Source: Mesostigma viride (lineage: Eukaryota > Streptophyta > Mesostigmatophyceae > Mesostigmatales > Mesostigmataceae). Taken from it: a stretch of 64,000 nt of DNA. The notes beneath the pieces are model-generated. The model was not told where the DNA came from, searched no databases, and worked only from the letters and a program-made list of their open reading frames with translations. The stretch lies in NCBI GenBank assembly GCA_009746045.1, contig RPFO01000080.1:6767817-6831816 (forward strand), given 5' to 3'. The position numbers were made by a program, and so were the translations under genes. Positions 9,597-21,364 of the stretch are shown here, piece after piece. Position 1 is the stretch's first letter. Each line of letters opens with the position of its first letter.

Positions 9597-12500
9597 CCTG
9601 CCTGCTGTTGACGTTAGGCCAGTGAACACTGTGGGTGCTTCTGACCCTGCTGTCCCTGTGGGTCCTCCTGTACCAGGTCACTTACTCAAGTTTCAGGCTA
9701 GGCTCCTCAACGTGCCAGTCCCTTGGCTCAGCCAGCTTGCTTGTTTATGATTGATTCTGGTGCTGGCAGTAATTATATTGCTGCATCCTTGGTGCAGGAG
9801 TTGAAGTTGCCTGTGTTGGCCCACCCCACACCTGTCATGGTGCAGTATTCTGATGGCAGGAGAAGCTGCTCACCTGGCTATGTGCAGCTCATCTTCCAAG
9901 TTTGTTCATCCCAGACTTTGGAAGTGACAGCAGATGTCATTCCCCTCACGGCAGCAGATGTGATTTTGGGGATCCCATGGTTGTCTGACACCAATCCTGC
10001 TATTTCTTGGCCTGACAGGGTGGTCCAGTTCAAGGATGGGACAGTGTGGGATGCTACCTGTGTGTTGCCAGGGGGGAGAAGAACAGCCACTGAGTGCTGT
10101 TCCACACAGACAGCTGTCAATGATGGCAAGGGAGGGGAAGCAGGTGCGAAAGGGGTGGATCAAGAGCCGACTTTGGAGGAGAAACGGGCTGCCCTACTGA
10201 AGCATGTGTGGTCTGCCAAGCATACTCTGTCTTATTTGGCCACCTATCCAGTGGAACACATCTTTTTCCTGCATTTGGTGCCTAATGAACCTGAGTCTGC
10301 TAGTGGTCATTCTGTCAATGCTGTCAGTTCTACTGTCACCACTGAGCAACAACAGCAGCATGATGCCTTGTTGGACAGGTATGGAGCCATCTTTGAGGAC
10401 AAGATGCCCCAGTATCCTCCTGAGGGACCCATCACACATGTCATCAAGTTGGTAGAGGGTGCTCGTCCTCCTTTTGTGCCTATGTACAGGATGGGCCCTG
10501 CAGAGATGGCAGAGCTGAAGACCATACTTATTGGCCTGTTGGAGGCTGGTCTGATCCTCCCAGCTAACAGTCCTTTCAGTTCTGGGTGTTTGCTTGTACC
10601 CAAGCATGATGGGGGGTGGAGGTTGTGCATTGACCTGAGGGGACTGAACAAGGTGACTGTCAAGTCCAGGTACCCTCTGCCCAGAATTGATGAGTTGCTG
10701 GAGAGGACTGCAGGAGCTGCCTTCTTTACCAAGTTTGACCTCAGGCATGCTTTCTGGCAGATCAGGGTGGCTACTGAGGACATCCCCAAGACGGCCTTTT
10801 CTACCCATGGGGACAGTTCCAGTGGACAGTAATGCCCATGGGTGCCTCTAACAGTCCTGCCACTATGCAGATGTTTGTCAATGCCATCTTTGGCCACCTG
10901 ACTGGAAATGCCCTGCCCCAGATCTCACCTGACCTTCGCAACCCCAGGTTCAAGGACATTGCCCACTTGTGTGACACTACCAGGGTGGTCTTCAGGACTT
11001 GTGTGGTCGTCTACCTGGACGACATTCTGGTACACTCTCGTACCTTCAGGGAGCATCTGGAGAACGTGGAGGAGGTCCTTAAGGTGATCCATCAGTATCA
11101 TCTGTCGGTGAAGAGGTCCAAGGTGGAGTGGGGCCAAGAGGTGAAGTTTCTGGGCTACCAGCTGAGCGCTGCAGGTATGACTCCTGAGGCCAGCAAGGTC
11201 TCTGCTGTTTTGGAGTGGCCTGTGTTGAAGTCAGCTCAGGATGTCAGATCCTTTCTGGGCCTGGTGGGCTGGTACCGACGGTTCATCCCTGACATGGCGG
11301 CCATCTCTGGTCCCCTGTTAGCCCTGCTCAAGAAGGATGTTCCCTTTGAGTGGACTGCAGCATGCCAGCAAGCTTTTGATGTGTTGAAGCAGAAGCTTAC
11401 CACTGCTCCCTTGTTGGTGGGCCCCAACCCAGACTTGCCATACCAGGTTAGGTCTGATGCCTCACAGGGTGCTATTGGTGCAGTACTAATGCAAGATCAT
11501 GGTAAGGGCCCTCAACCAGTGGAATACATGTCCAGGAGTATGACGTCTGCAGAACGTAACTACCCTGTTCATGAGCAGAGCTGCTGGGATTGGTGGTGGC
11601 CTGTCACAAGTGGGAACACCTACTGAAGGGGGCTCAGTTTTCTGTGGCCAGCAGCGCCAGGATGGGCAGGGCAACGAGTCTATTACCCTGATGACTGACC
11701 ACAGGCCCTTGGTACATGTGTTGGAACAGACCCGGATGAGTAAGAGGATGGCTGGATGGATGGAGTTCCTGGGGGGGTTTGGACCTTTCTCTGTGAGGTA
11801 CATTCCTGGTACGCAGAATGTGGTGCCTGACGCCCTGTCCAGGAGGAGGGATTTGATGGGAAGTTTTCATGAGGACTTGGACATCTGTGCTGCCCTGATT
11901 TCTGTGGTAGAGTGTGGAGCCTTGACTAGAGCTCAGGCCAACAACCAGAAGGTTTCTCAACTGTTGACACCACCTGTAGGGAATAACGGTGGTCCCGTGA
12001 TGCTCATCGACCAGGGCTCTGTCCCAGAGTTGACAGGCGTCCAGGAGGGTGTCCAGTCACTGTCTGACAGTCTTAGGAGAAGTCCTGAAGGTGTGGTGCC
12101 CACTCCCACAGTGCAGCCAGGTGAGGGAGACCCTGCTAGGCGCAGCAGAGGTAGGCCCAGGAAGTGGGTCATGGACCCTGTGTTGGTAGGCCGGTCCAAG
12201 GTGTTGGCCTCTCAGGTGATGGCAAGGTCAAAAGGGCCTATAGCTACTACTGTCTCATCCAAGCAGTTGGTGGCTAGCCCTGGGCAGGAAGAGGAGATGC
12301 AGATGCAGCCCCTGGGACCTGACAAGGACCTGGTGTTGCCTAATCCTTTAAATATTTCCCTGCTGGACGTCATCAAGGCCTTCACCAAGACGGAGGACAT
12401 GGCTACTGCAGCTATCCAGAGGGGCAACTTTGGCAATAGACCTGTAGAATACTGGGAGGGCGTTCTGTATGTTCACACTCATGATGCAGAGCACACGGTG

Positions 12501-13921
12501 ACTAGAAAAGTGTATGTGCCTGAGATGGCCATTCCCACAGTGTTACATTGTTTCCATGACGATGTGACTGCGTGTCATCCTGGTTATGCTAAGCTACTTC
12601 ATGAGGTGCAGCAGAGGTTTTGGTGGCCTGGCCTTTATCAGGATGTTAAGGCCTATGTGGATTCCTGTGACTCCTGCCAGAGAAATAAGGTCAGGAACCA
12701 AGCCACGCCCATCTTTCCCATGGCTATGCCCATTCCCCTGCGCCCTTGGATCAGTGTGACTATGGATTTTATCTGTGGTCTTCCCATGTCAGATGGTGGC
12801 AATGACAGGATCCTTGTGGTCATGGACAGGCTGTCCAGGATGTGCCATCTGATTCCTTGCAATACTCATCTCACCGCTGCACAGTGTGTGGATTTGTTTA
12901 TGAAGGAGATCTACCGTCTGCACGGCATGCCTAGAGTGATCATCACTGATCAGGACCCCCTTTGGCTGTCAGGGTTTTGGAAGTCATTCTTTGACATCCT
13001 AGACACTAAGCTGGCATTCGGTGTGGCATACAGGTGTGCCAGTACTGGGGCGGTGGAGAGGATGAACAGAATTGTCAGGGAGTGTCAAAAGCACTATTGT
13101 ACCACGACAACAAGGACTGGGACAAGAAGCTACCTTTCATAGAGTTCGCAATCAACAACTCTCCTCTGGCTCCTCACCAGATGTCCCCCTTCGTGATCTG
13201 CAATGGCCAGTGTCCCTTGACACCATTCGACTTGGAACTGCCTGACAGAGACGCTGAAGGCCCTTTCCAGCGACGTCTTGGTTCAGTCCAGCAGTTGTTG
13301 GCTTCCTTCCAGGAGGCTCACAGCATTGTGGCTACCCAGCTGTTGAGGACACAGGACAAGTACCTGACTAACGCCTGGCAGCAAACGGTGGCCAGTCATT
13401 CCTTTGTAGCTCCTGGGGACTTGGTGTTGTTGGAAGCCAACAGAGTGCTGCCTGAGAAGGAGCAATGCAGGAAACTGCAACCACTCTGGTTGGGTCCTTA
13501 CCCAGTGTTGGCCACCTTCACTATGGTACCGTGGTCCAGGTCCAGGTGCCTTCTCACTGGAAGCTCAGGAATAATATTTTTCACCTAGCCAGCTGAAGCT
13601 GTACAGGCGTAACACCTTGCCAGGCAGATTGTCTGCCCCTTGCCTTATGAGTTGGATTCTGAGGGGGAGAAGATCTATGAAGTGGAGCGGTTGTTGGCTC
13701 ACAGGGTGAAGGGGAAAGGTCGTACTAAACAGTTGCAGTTTAAGGTACACTGGAAGGGAGAGCTAGAGGTGACTGCTACGTGGCTGTGGTTGTCTGATCT
13801 CACCAACAGTCACTCTGCTGTACTAGAGTATTGTCAGCGTCATGGATCACCTTGCCTGAGTGGTATGTCATGGGCTCTGAGCGGTGTGCTCCCCTTCATA
13901 GCTCCCAGTGAGCACTGCTAA
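9583..13921 (+). pseudogene. pol: gypsy Pol, copy 1 (PR-RT-RH-INT-chromodomain), frameshifted
   Basis: Starts at an ATG overlapping the Gag stop by 14 nt, in another frame. Domains in order: retropepsin active site FMIDSGAGS (about 9747), RT with WRLCIDLRGLNK, FDLRHAFWQI and VVYLDDILV, RNase H (SDASQGAIGAVL, later TDHRPLVHV), integrase zinc-binding HPGYAKLL...CDSCQRNK, catalytic core (MDFICGL, IITDQDPLW, GAVERMNRIV), and a C-terminal chromodomain (VERLLAHRV, FKVHWKGE, ATWLWLSDL). Breaks occur near 9720, 10805, 11575-11640, 13100, 13520, 13590 and 13640. Several are one-base differences in C or G runs that copy 2 does not share. The chromodomain places it among chromoviruses, which use it to target chromatin. 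Confidence 0.88.
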
Positions 13922-13959
13922 CGCCTCTTTTTGGTGCTGTGTGTCTGTGGTTGCCAGCC

Positions 13960-15245
13960 ATGGCCGACTCCCATCCTGAGGGGACACCCAGGCCACCTGC
14001 CCAACCCAAGAGGACGTGAGGGCTACGTATGTCTTTCAGCACGACTACGCTGGCCCCAGAGCCCCAGGTACTTCGATCCAGGAAGACGCTGGGTTCGTGG
14101 AAGCCCATTTTCTCAACCTGTTCCAGCGTATGGTACATGATCAGCAACGGCACGAGCAGCGTCACGGGGCCTTGATCCAGGTTGATTATGTGGAGGGTCT
14201 GGTTACTCAGATGGCAGAACACTTGAGGGCTGGGCACATTCCACTGTGGGTTCTGCTGTGCCTGCAGCCTCTGAGGCCCAGTAGCTCAGGAGGCTATCCC
14301 CACCATGGTGGCCTCAGTCCCTCTCCTACGGAGGCTCCTCCCCCCCTAAGGTGGTGGTACACTTGCCCAGGTCCGTTGTCCCAACAAAACAGGTGGAGCA
14401 GTTCTTGGACCACCGTAAATGTGCCCTGACAGTGCGAGTGGTGTAAATCCTTGTACACAGCCATGCAGGCCCTCGACCAGACAGTGGTGGAGGAGGGTGA
14501 ACTAGTACCTGAGGGTATGGTAGAGTTGGCCCTGGACTGTCTGCCCCCCAGTCTTTGTGAGATTGGTTCACCCATGGTGGCTTACATTATGCACACCGTC
14601 TTTGCAGTGTACCCGTGGCCTTCGTTTGACATGAGGCCGGTGGAGGGCCAGGACTTGATGGAGGCTCTGCCCAGTGACCTGAGACTCGCCTTTGCAGAGC
14701 TCAAGCCAGTTGGTTATTCCCAGACCTACACTGAGCTACTAGAGCAGCTGTCAAGCAGGGAGAGTTTGACATGACTCCGTCGTCCAGCTGCTCTGTGATG
14801 TCTTGTTTTCCACACAAGGACAGCACGGTCTTCGTGGGGCTGCAGTTACCAAAGTTCCCTAACGAGCTGAGGGCCAGGCTCACACCTTTGAGGGTGCTGG
14901 TACCCATCTTGGGGCCAGGTGGGGGCCTATCAAGGCCTTTCTACAGCTGTGGTGGGCCTATAGCAGCTGGCTATGTCGCCATAAGACTGCCAGTGGCTGG
15001 GTCTTCGACCCCTCCGACAGGCTGTGGTCACTCTGTCCTACCCTGCCCAGTGCAGTAGGTTTTCAGCTGAGTTGGGCAAGGCTGCTGAGACCTGCTTGGA
15101 TATTCAGGTCAGCAGGAACTGGCCAGATCTGGTGTCCATGGTGGAGCATTTCCCAGTGTTTGGAACGAGGGGGAAGGATATGAAGAAGGGGGATTGGTTC
15201 ACTTGTGAAGGGTTCCAGGATGGTTGGAGATGGGCTGTGGAGTGA
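13960..15245 (+). pseudogene. gypsy accessory ORF downstream of Pol, copy 1
   Basis: Sense-strand coding-like region between the chromodomain and the polypurine tract, opening with ATG at 13960 (MADSHPEG). It is split over frames in this copy: early stops near 14420, resumed at 14451-14774, then 14771-15058 and 15024-15245. It parallels the better-preserved copy at 27519-28777. No domain recognised. Confidence 0.6.
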
Positions 15246-15585
15246 GGTGGGGATCCAGAATGGAGGAGGCCAGTTCTGATGTCCAGTCCAGATTTCCAGT
15301 AATGACAGTTCTGAGTTCATGGTAGTCTTGCAGTTGTATTATCCAGGCATGGTTGCCTGTGTGTTAGTCACTTGATGACATTTCATCAGTGGGTGAATTT
15401 GTCTTATTCAGGGTTGACATGATCAGATGATACTGAGATAGGAGGCCCTTTGGGGATGTAAAAACCCACTTGCTTGTCCCAAGAGGTGGTGGACTTCCTG
15501 TTTATTGTTGTGTTGTTTTGTGGAGGTTGTTGTTTTATTCTTCTTGGCTTCTAGGAACTGGGAGTTCCTGTTTGAGGGGGAGATA

Positions 15586-16280
15586 TGTAACAACCAAATG
15601 TTACATCCAAAGTTTTCCTACTGTTGATCTTATTATGAGTTCTTTAGGACAATTATTTGGGAAGTTAGGAGGCTTCGACGTCTGATGGATATTGGGCCTG
15701 CTGAGATCTGCGAATTATTGTTCTACCCTCATTGGTCGTGGCCTGATCCACGTAGGGTACTTTGCATGGTTTTGTTCAGTCAGTCATAGATTCTCTTTAA
15801 TACCGTTGTACCTGGTGGATCTGGTTCCAGGTCATGGAGATTCGTATGTGCTGGCTTTGTGTTGTGTTGAGGATTCGGAAGCTAAGATCTTATCTTGAGT
15901 GATCCTCACTTTTGATTGGTCCTTCCGGGTTAGGGCTGAGCCGCCTGCGTGCATGATGACTTTTATCCAGTTTGTGGCGGCTGGCGTGTGCGTGTAAGAA
16001 AGCTAAAGCTATGGTGTAATTCAAGGGTTTCCTTGTTTCATCAATCAAACAACCCTCGCTAAAAGTCAACTATAACTTCAACAGATAGTCGACTTGGATA
16101 TAACATTGTCTGTTGTGTCTAACAAGGGTGGGGACTCATTCCCTTAACTGTTGAAGATCCATCTTCATTGCTTCTCTGGACGTGAAGTTATCTGTCGCGA
16201 CTCCAACCCAGGTATAAAGATCTTTTCACATCAATGTTGAAACTGAGGCTGTTGCAAACACAACATTTTTAGTCGTTACA
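15586..16280 (+). repeat. gypsy 3' LTR, copy 1
   Basis: The LTR is 695 bp with the same ends as the 5' LTR; it follows the purine tract GAGGGGGAGATA and is followed by the CCGCG target duplicate. Confidence 0.9.
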
Positions 16281-16360
16281 CCGCGACATGATTTTAGCTG
16301 CGCTGGTTGTCTCCTTGACATGCAGAGCAAAGACGCTGTTGGCGTCATCCGCTCAACCCT

Positions 16361-16424
16361 AATAAATTAATTAATTAGGAAAATAACTCCGTTGGGAGTA
16401 TCTGTAGCACATTAACTAATTAAT
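16361..16424 (-). repeat. short LINE 3'-end stub
   Basis: A TTAATTAATT tail, the hairpin ACTCCGTTGGGAGT at about 16386-16399 and about 15 bp of body, then a second AATTAATT tract belonging to the neighbouring LINE B. This is a very short, severely 5'-truncated insertion. Confidence 0.6.
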
Positions 16425-17880
16425 TAATAGACACGTGACTGCGTCACGTGAGCATAAGTCCTCAGTGGGAGGGGAACATGGGATGGAATGGATGGTATAA
16501 TTAAGCTATCTAGGTCCTAGTTACAGGGGTGTGGGCACCGCTGCCCGAATCGCTATGAATGCCATACTTGGTCACACGCGGAGCCCCACAGGCTTTGGGG
16601 TGGTCTCCTTCATCACTACTTGCCATCTATCCTTGCGCACCATCTGCCTCCATATTACAGACAAACCAGGAGGCTGCCCGGGGGTGAGCCCGTCACGTCT
16701 AGTGTAGCACATGTCCATGCCAAGTCTATCACGAAAAGTCCACGGGTGGCGGCCCTGCCGCGCGCGGCCGGGGCACGCCAGTGAGGACATATCGCCCAGG
16801 CTGGGCGGGCTTGGTGCCAGCTAGTCTATCTGATGTATCTACCTGATCTGTGCGGGCCAGGTGCCCGGCTAGGCCCAGGCGCCTGTGCAGTAATAATGTG
16901 GGAAACATAGGGCAAATCAGCGTACAAATCCTCATTACTAATGTGCAAACCAAAGGGCCTTGCGCAGCATCTTGGTGACGGCGCCGTCGAGTCGTTGCCG
17001 GCTCCAGCTCCTGCGTCAGTGTCCACGTCTCGGCGCCCGGCGTAGGTCAGGATCGTCAGAATGACGACCTTGAAGAGGTCACGCTTGATGATCCGGGGTA
17101 GGGCGGGGTTGCTCCACCAGCGGCGGTGGTCATGGAGGTGCGCCCACGCCATGCCGATCCGTGTCGTCATGTCGTCCTCGCAGTCGGGAAGCCAACTGCG
17201 AGCAGCTTGAAGCGGCCTGAAGGAGGGTAGTTGACCTCGGCATCGTCTAAGAGGCGGCGGAGTGTGGGTGGGGCCCTGCCATGCCGAGGACCAGGGCCTT
17301 GCCGTTTTGGGGCTGATTTCTAGACCAACCGCCCGAGCCTCGAGCGCCAGGCAGTCCAGCCAAAGTTGGGCAGACTCCGCTTCTCGATGAGCGTGATGTC
17401 GTCGGCATAAATGAGGTCAGCTAGTAAATTCTGCTTGTTAGTCGGCCCCCCTTCCCCAAGCTCGTTCGTGATCGCTAGGCCAGGGGCATGGCCTGTGATG
17501 CTAGCAAAGCGAGCACGTGCCTGGCGCATAACATAATCCACTACAATAATAAACAGGTACCTGTTTACCTACGGCGACAGGACGCAACCCTGCCAGACGC
17601 CGGTCTGCAGTGGGCGTGGCGGGGTAATGCCGTGTTGAGTGCGCACGAAGTGGTCGACCCCTCAACAGCGTGCGGATGACGGTAATCAGGGGAGTGGGGA
17701 CGCGAGCGCGAGCAAGTACAGCCCATAGAGCGTCCCAGAGGACAGAATCAAAAGCCTTGATGAAGTCGACGAAGATCAGGATGGCGGGAAACTCACCAGG
17801 TTGTAGGAGAGCGATTTCCTCGAAGAGGCGACGCGCGACGAAGATGACCATGACGGTGTAGCACATAGCCCAGGATGGCT
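16425..17880 (-). pseudogene. LINE family B ORF2 fragment, copy 1
   Basis: Minus-strand RT of a second LINE family: FVDFIKAFDSVLWDALWA (motif A, about 17760), a GVWQGC-like region, and LADLIYADDITLI with an intact YADD box (about 17400). The C-terminal region contains RLGLAGHLARTDQV and TKPAQPGRYVLT. Frameshifts occur throughout. Its 3' region (16427-16452) carries an inverted repeat CACGTGAC/GTCACGTG around TGC. It is truncated upstream at about 17880, where a different 3'-UTR fragment begins. Unit 2 has the same fragment at 30012-31460. Confidence 0.75.
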
Positions 17881-17883
17881 GTA

Positions 17884-18060
17884 GCACATAGCCCTGGGAG
17901 GGCCGGGCATATGAGCCTATAATACATTCTAAGCTACTTCCTGCAAGGGTGGGAATGTAAACGACCAGGTTGCTCTAGGTGCCCCAGGGCACCTGCGGCC
18001 CATGATCTATCAAGCTATGCCCAGCTAAGGGGGAGCCTGTCATGGGGGAGAAGATTAAAA
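17884..18060 (-). repeat. LINE/SINE-like 3'-UTR fragment (family D)
   Basis: Shares the sequence around TGTAGCACATAGCCCTG, ATAATACATTCTAAGCTACTT and GGGGAGCCTGTCATGGGGGA with 48195-48500 and 49605-49942. It carries no tail of its own here. Confidence 0.65.
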
Positions 18061-18064
18061 AAAT

Positions 18065-18618
18065 AATAATAAATTATAACATGCCTCCGTTTGGGAGATC
18101 ATGTAGCACATATTCCTTGATGGTGGTGGAAAGGAGAGAGCCGCGTAATCTAAACTATCCTAACGCTAATCTACCTAGTCTAGAAAAATCCTAACTGCCC
18201 TACTCGTCAAACGCCTCCTCCTCTCAAGTGGGGGAGGGGATTTGCCCACAGGATCGGGCGTGTGAGCCTTGACAATCTTCTGCCACCGCGTCTTGTTCTG
18301 CATGGCAGCCCAAAGAAGGAGAGAGAGTGGATGCGGTATTCAAACTGGGCTGGGACCAGTAGGTCATCCAGCAACATCTGCACGTAGTTCGTGACATGTT
18401 TCCCTACCTTTTTGGGAACGTCCTTGGGCCAGGCCAGGTCAGAATGTGCCGCCCGGCCAGGCTGGCCAAGCCGCTGGGGCCTGCCAGACCAAGGCGGTGT
18501 CGACCTGCGAGCAAGGTGTCCTACAAATGCTATCCTACGCTGTCTAATCTCGTCCGAAATACGAGGCATGCCCCAGGTGATACAAAGACTCTGATGACGG
18601 GCGCTTGGAAAACCCTAA
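18065..18618 (-). pseudogene. LINE family A fragment, copy 2 (unit 1)
   Basis: C-terminal ORF2 segment ending FDE-like at about 18200, with RISDEIRQRRIAFVGHLAR near 18520-18565, preceded on the plus strand by an AATAATAAATT tail and the hairpin near 18083-18096. Interrupted at 18618 by the DNA transposon. Confidence 0.75.
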
Positions 18619-20303
18619 CCCGTGTTTTTTTACAACGCGATACATCGCGTTGTAGGGTTAGAACGCGATGTTTCGCGTTGTAATCTGACACGTGGCAAAC
18701 CTATTAAACATGCGATTTTTGGTCTGAAACTTTCAAGATAGGTCAGAAACATCTCATAGAATTCAAGAAAAATCCTGGTATTTTTGGTATTTTTTTGTGA
18801 CAGCTGCAAACAAATATGTACCACTGAAATCAGGCATTTTCGCGGGACGATGGTGAAGACGACGGCGATGGCGGCAGGTAGATCTCGCCAGTTTTCGCGC
18901 GAATTTCAGTGGCTGTTCGGTGGCACGACCATGATGATGCGTTCAAAGGTTGATAATTAGGTTTCTACGAGTTTGTTGAGGTACTGGGGCAAAGGAAACG
19001 TAGTTTTTTCCAGTTTCTCACCCAACTTTCATGCGGAAACCCTGGAAACCGCATACATATTATTACGTCAAGACTCGGGTCTGCTGCGGCACCATGCTTG
19101 GTATTTCCATGGTGTTTCGACTTCTTAACACATGTTTATTCATTCCGAACGCCCGGACTCTCGGCTAAACCGAGATTTGTGCAGACTTTTATTGGTAGCT
19201 CCGGGCATGATGGTGCCTGCAAATAGCGTAAGGCGTGACCGTGGCTATTGCTACGGTATGCTGTATTTTCCTGGAAATGGCCTCTGCACCGGCTCAATAG
19301 TGCTTGCAGGCGTAAGTATATCGTGTTTCTACCTAGTTTCTGCCAGTTTTCCACTTATTTCTACCGACCTCTGCCCAGCCTCTCTAAGACCGCCATCCTA
19401 CCGACGTTGCTTGCATGTCAGCCATAGCAGGTTGCAGTTGTGCAGTATTTAGGTGCTGTATACGTCGTCAAGCCGTGCATATATCGTGAGGATTGGATGT
19501 TGATGGTTTATACTGCGTTGATTGTGCAAGAAGATCAGCTGGGTGCCCATAATCATGGTGTATAATCATGTGTTGTTAGCATCTTGCCACCATTTGCTAG
19601 CATGCATTCCAGCGTCATTTTGCCTGCATGTAAGCTCATGGATCACTCAACCTATCCAAGCCTTGCATTACACGTGCCTCTTTCTTTCAGTATTGCACGC
19701 GTTATGGAATGAAAACCCAGCACCTCCGTTCCCACGAGGCATGTGCTCAACACGTTGTGAGAGTGGATGATGCTTTGGCTGATGGCTGCCTGATTCAGTC
19801 ATATAGGTCATCCAGTCATGATGTTTGATGCATGTTTGATGGCAGTATAACTTATACAACACCTATTTTCAACGTTTTGACCCTCCAAGCTCACTATGGC
19901 CCCGTTTATGGGGCTCGTCTATTAATTAACTAATTAATGGGGCTCGGGTCGTTGCGTAATGTTGTCAAGGGCTCTCATGTTTCCCACTGCGTTGTACTGC
20001 GTTGTAATTGTGATGCTAATAGAAATAGCTCCAGTGGCCCAATGGCCTGAGTTTTGTTTCACAGAGCCTGCATATGTTGCCATAGCTCGTGCAAGAGCCA
20101 GATTTTTTTCATGAACCATTTGTGAATAAGACATGACTTGTGACCTAGGGTCAGAAATCGCGTCGTCATGGTCAGACCCCCCTGTATTCAAACCAGTGTA
20201 TCTCTCTAATGAATAAGCATTTTGTAGGTCTGAGTAGCTCAAAAAATCCTTTGATTTATGGGGCTTTCAGGAAAGTATATACATGACCATGAAAAAAAAA
20301 TTC
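18619..20303. mobile_element. DNA transposon (CCCGTG type), left part up to the gap
   Basis: Same element as 32213-33977, cut by the N run before its right terminal repeat. It begins CCCGTG after a CTAA flank (18615-18618). The palindromes ACAACGCGATACATCGCGTT and AACGCGATgtttCGCGTT follow. No coding potential is seen. Confidence 0.75.
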
Positions 20304-20427
20304 NNNNNNNNNNNNNNNNNNNNNNNNNNNNNNNNNNNNNNNNNNNNNNNNNNNNNNNNNNNNNNNNNNNNNNNNNNNNNNNNNNNNNNNNNNNNNNNNN
20401 NNNNNNNNNNNNNNNNNNNNNNNNNNN
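20304..20427. other. assembly gap (124 N)
   Basis: A run of 124 unknown bases. The sequence to its right begins with the 20-base string found at 6868-6887, that is, at the start of the duplicated segment. Confidence 0.99.
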
Positions 20428-20447
20428 CCAACATTTGACATACCGCG

Positions 20448-21143
20448 TGTAACAACCAAATGTTACATCCAAAGTTTTCCTACTGTTGATCTGATTATGA
20501 GTTCTTTAGGACAATTATTTGGGAAGTTAGGAGGCTTCGACGTCTGATGGATATTGGGCCTGCTGAGATCTGCAGAATTATTGTTCTACCCTCATTGGTC
20601 GTGGCCTGATCCACGTAGGGTACTTTGCATGGTTTGTTCAGTCAGTCATAGATTCTCTTTAATACCGTTGTACCTGGTGGATCTGGTTCCAGGTCATGGA
20701 GATTCGTATGTGCTGGCTTTGTGTTGTGTTGAGGATTCGGAGCTAAGATCTTATCTTGAGTGATCCTCACTTTTGATTGGTCCTTCCGTTAGGGCTGAGC
20801 CGACCCTGCGTGCATGATGACTTTTATCCTGTTTGTGGCGGCTGGATCGTGTGCGTGTAAGAAAGCTAAAGCTATGGTGTAATTCAAGGGTTTCCTTGTT
20901 TCATCAATCAAACAACCCTCGCTAAAAGTCAACTATAACTTCAACAGATAGTCGACTTGGATATAACATTGTCTGTTGTGTCTAACAAGGGTGGGGACTC
21001 ATTCCCTTAACTGTTGAAGATCCATCTTCATTGCTTCTCTGGACGTGAAGTTATCTGTCGCGACTCCAACCCAGGTATAAAGATCTTTTCACATCAATGT
21101 TGAAACTGAGGCTGTTGCAAACACAACATTTTTAGTCGTTACA
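20448..21143 (+). repeat. gypsy 5' LTR, copy 2
   Basis: The LTR is 696 bp, TG...CA, followed by the same primer binding site (TTGGTATCGGAGG) at 21144. Confidence 0.9.
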
Positions 21144-21364
21144 TTGGTATCGGAGGTTTCTACCTAGGTGTTGGTTGTCTTGATAGTATTAGTTCACGGT
21201 TAACAATGGAATTCTTGCCGACCCAGAGAGGGTACGTTATGCTGTGTGTTCGGACAGTTTTTAGAGTGTGACTCATCCTTATGTGACAGTCTTGCTCTGA
21301 GAGCTGCTTTGAGCTTACAAGTCTCTAACGTTTCCCCAGTCCGGCATGCGCGACCCATGGAGTG

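Larger units (their letters stand above)
6888..16280 (+). mobile_element. Ty3/gypsy chromovirus-type LTR retrotransposon, copy 1 (9393 bp)
   Basis: LTRs at 6888-7588 and 15586-16280 begin TGTAACAACC and end AGTCGTTACA (TG...CA). The 5-bp target duplication CCGCG lies at 6883-6887 and 16281-16285. A primer binding site TGGTATCGGAG starts at 7590, close to the initiator tRNA-Met complement. A polypurine tract GAGGGGGAGATA precedes the 3' LTR. Internal order is Gag, protease, RT, RNase H, integrase, chromodomain, then an extra ORF of about 1.26 kb. Several one-base frameshifts differ from those of copy 2. Confidence 0.93.
6868..20303. repeat. 13.4-kb duplicated segment, copy 1 (contig end up to the gap)
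   Basis: This stretch matches 20428-33906 end to end: the same gypsy element with the same flanks, the same LINE B, the same LINE A fragment and the same DNA transposon. Differences are mostly one-base indels in homopolymer runs plus scattered substitutions. Copy 1 stops at the N run and copy 2 begins on the other side of it, as expected if two overlapping contig ends were not merged. Confidence 0.9.

Noticed and set aside
13960-15245. Envelope gene interpretation of the gypsy extra ORF
   Set aside because: No signal peptide, no transmembrane segment and no fusion-peptide-like hydrophobic stretch in any frame.
16425-16460. CACGTGACTGCGTCACGTG as a transcription factor site or origin
   Set aside because: It recurs only within LINE B 3' regions, so it is part of the element.
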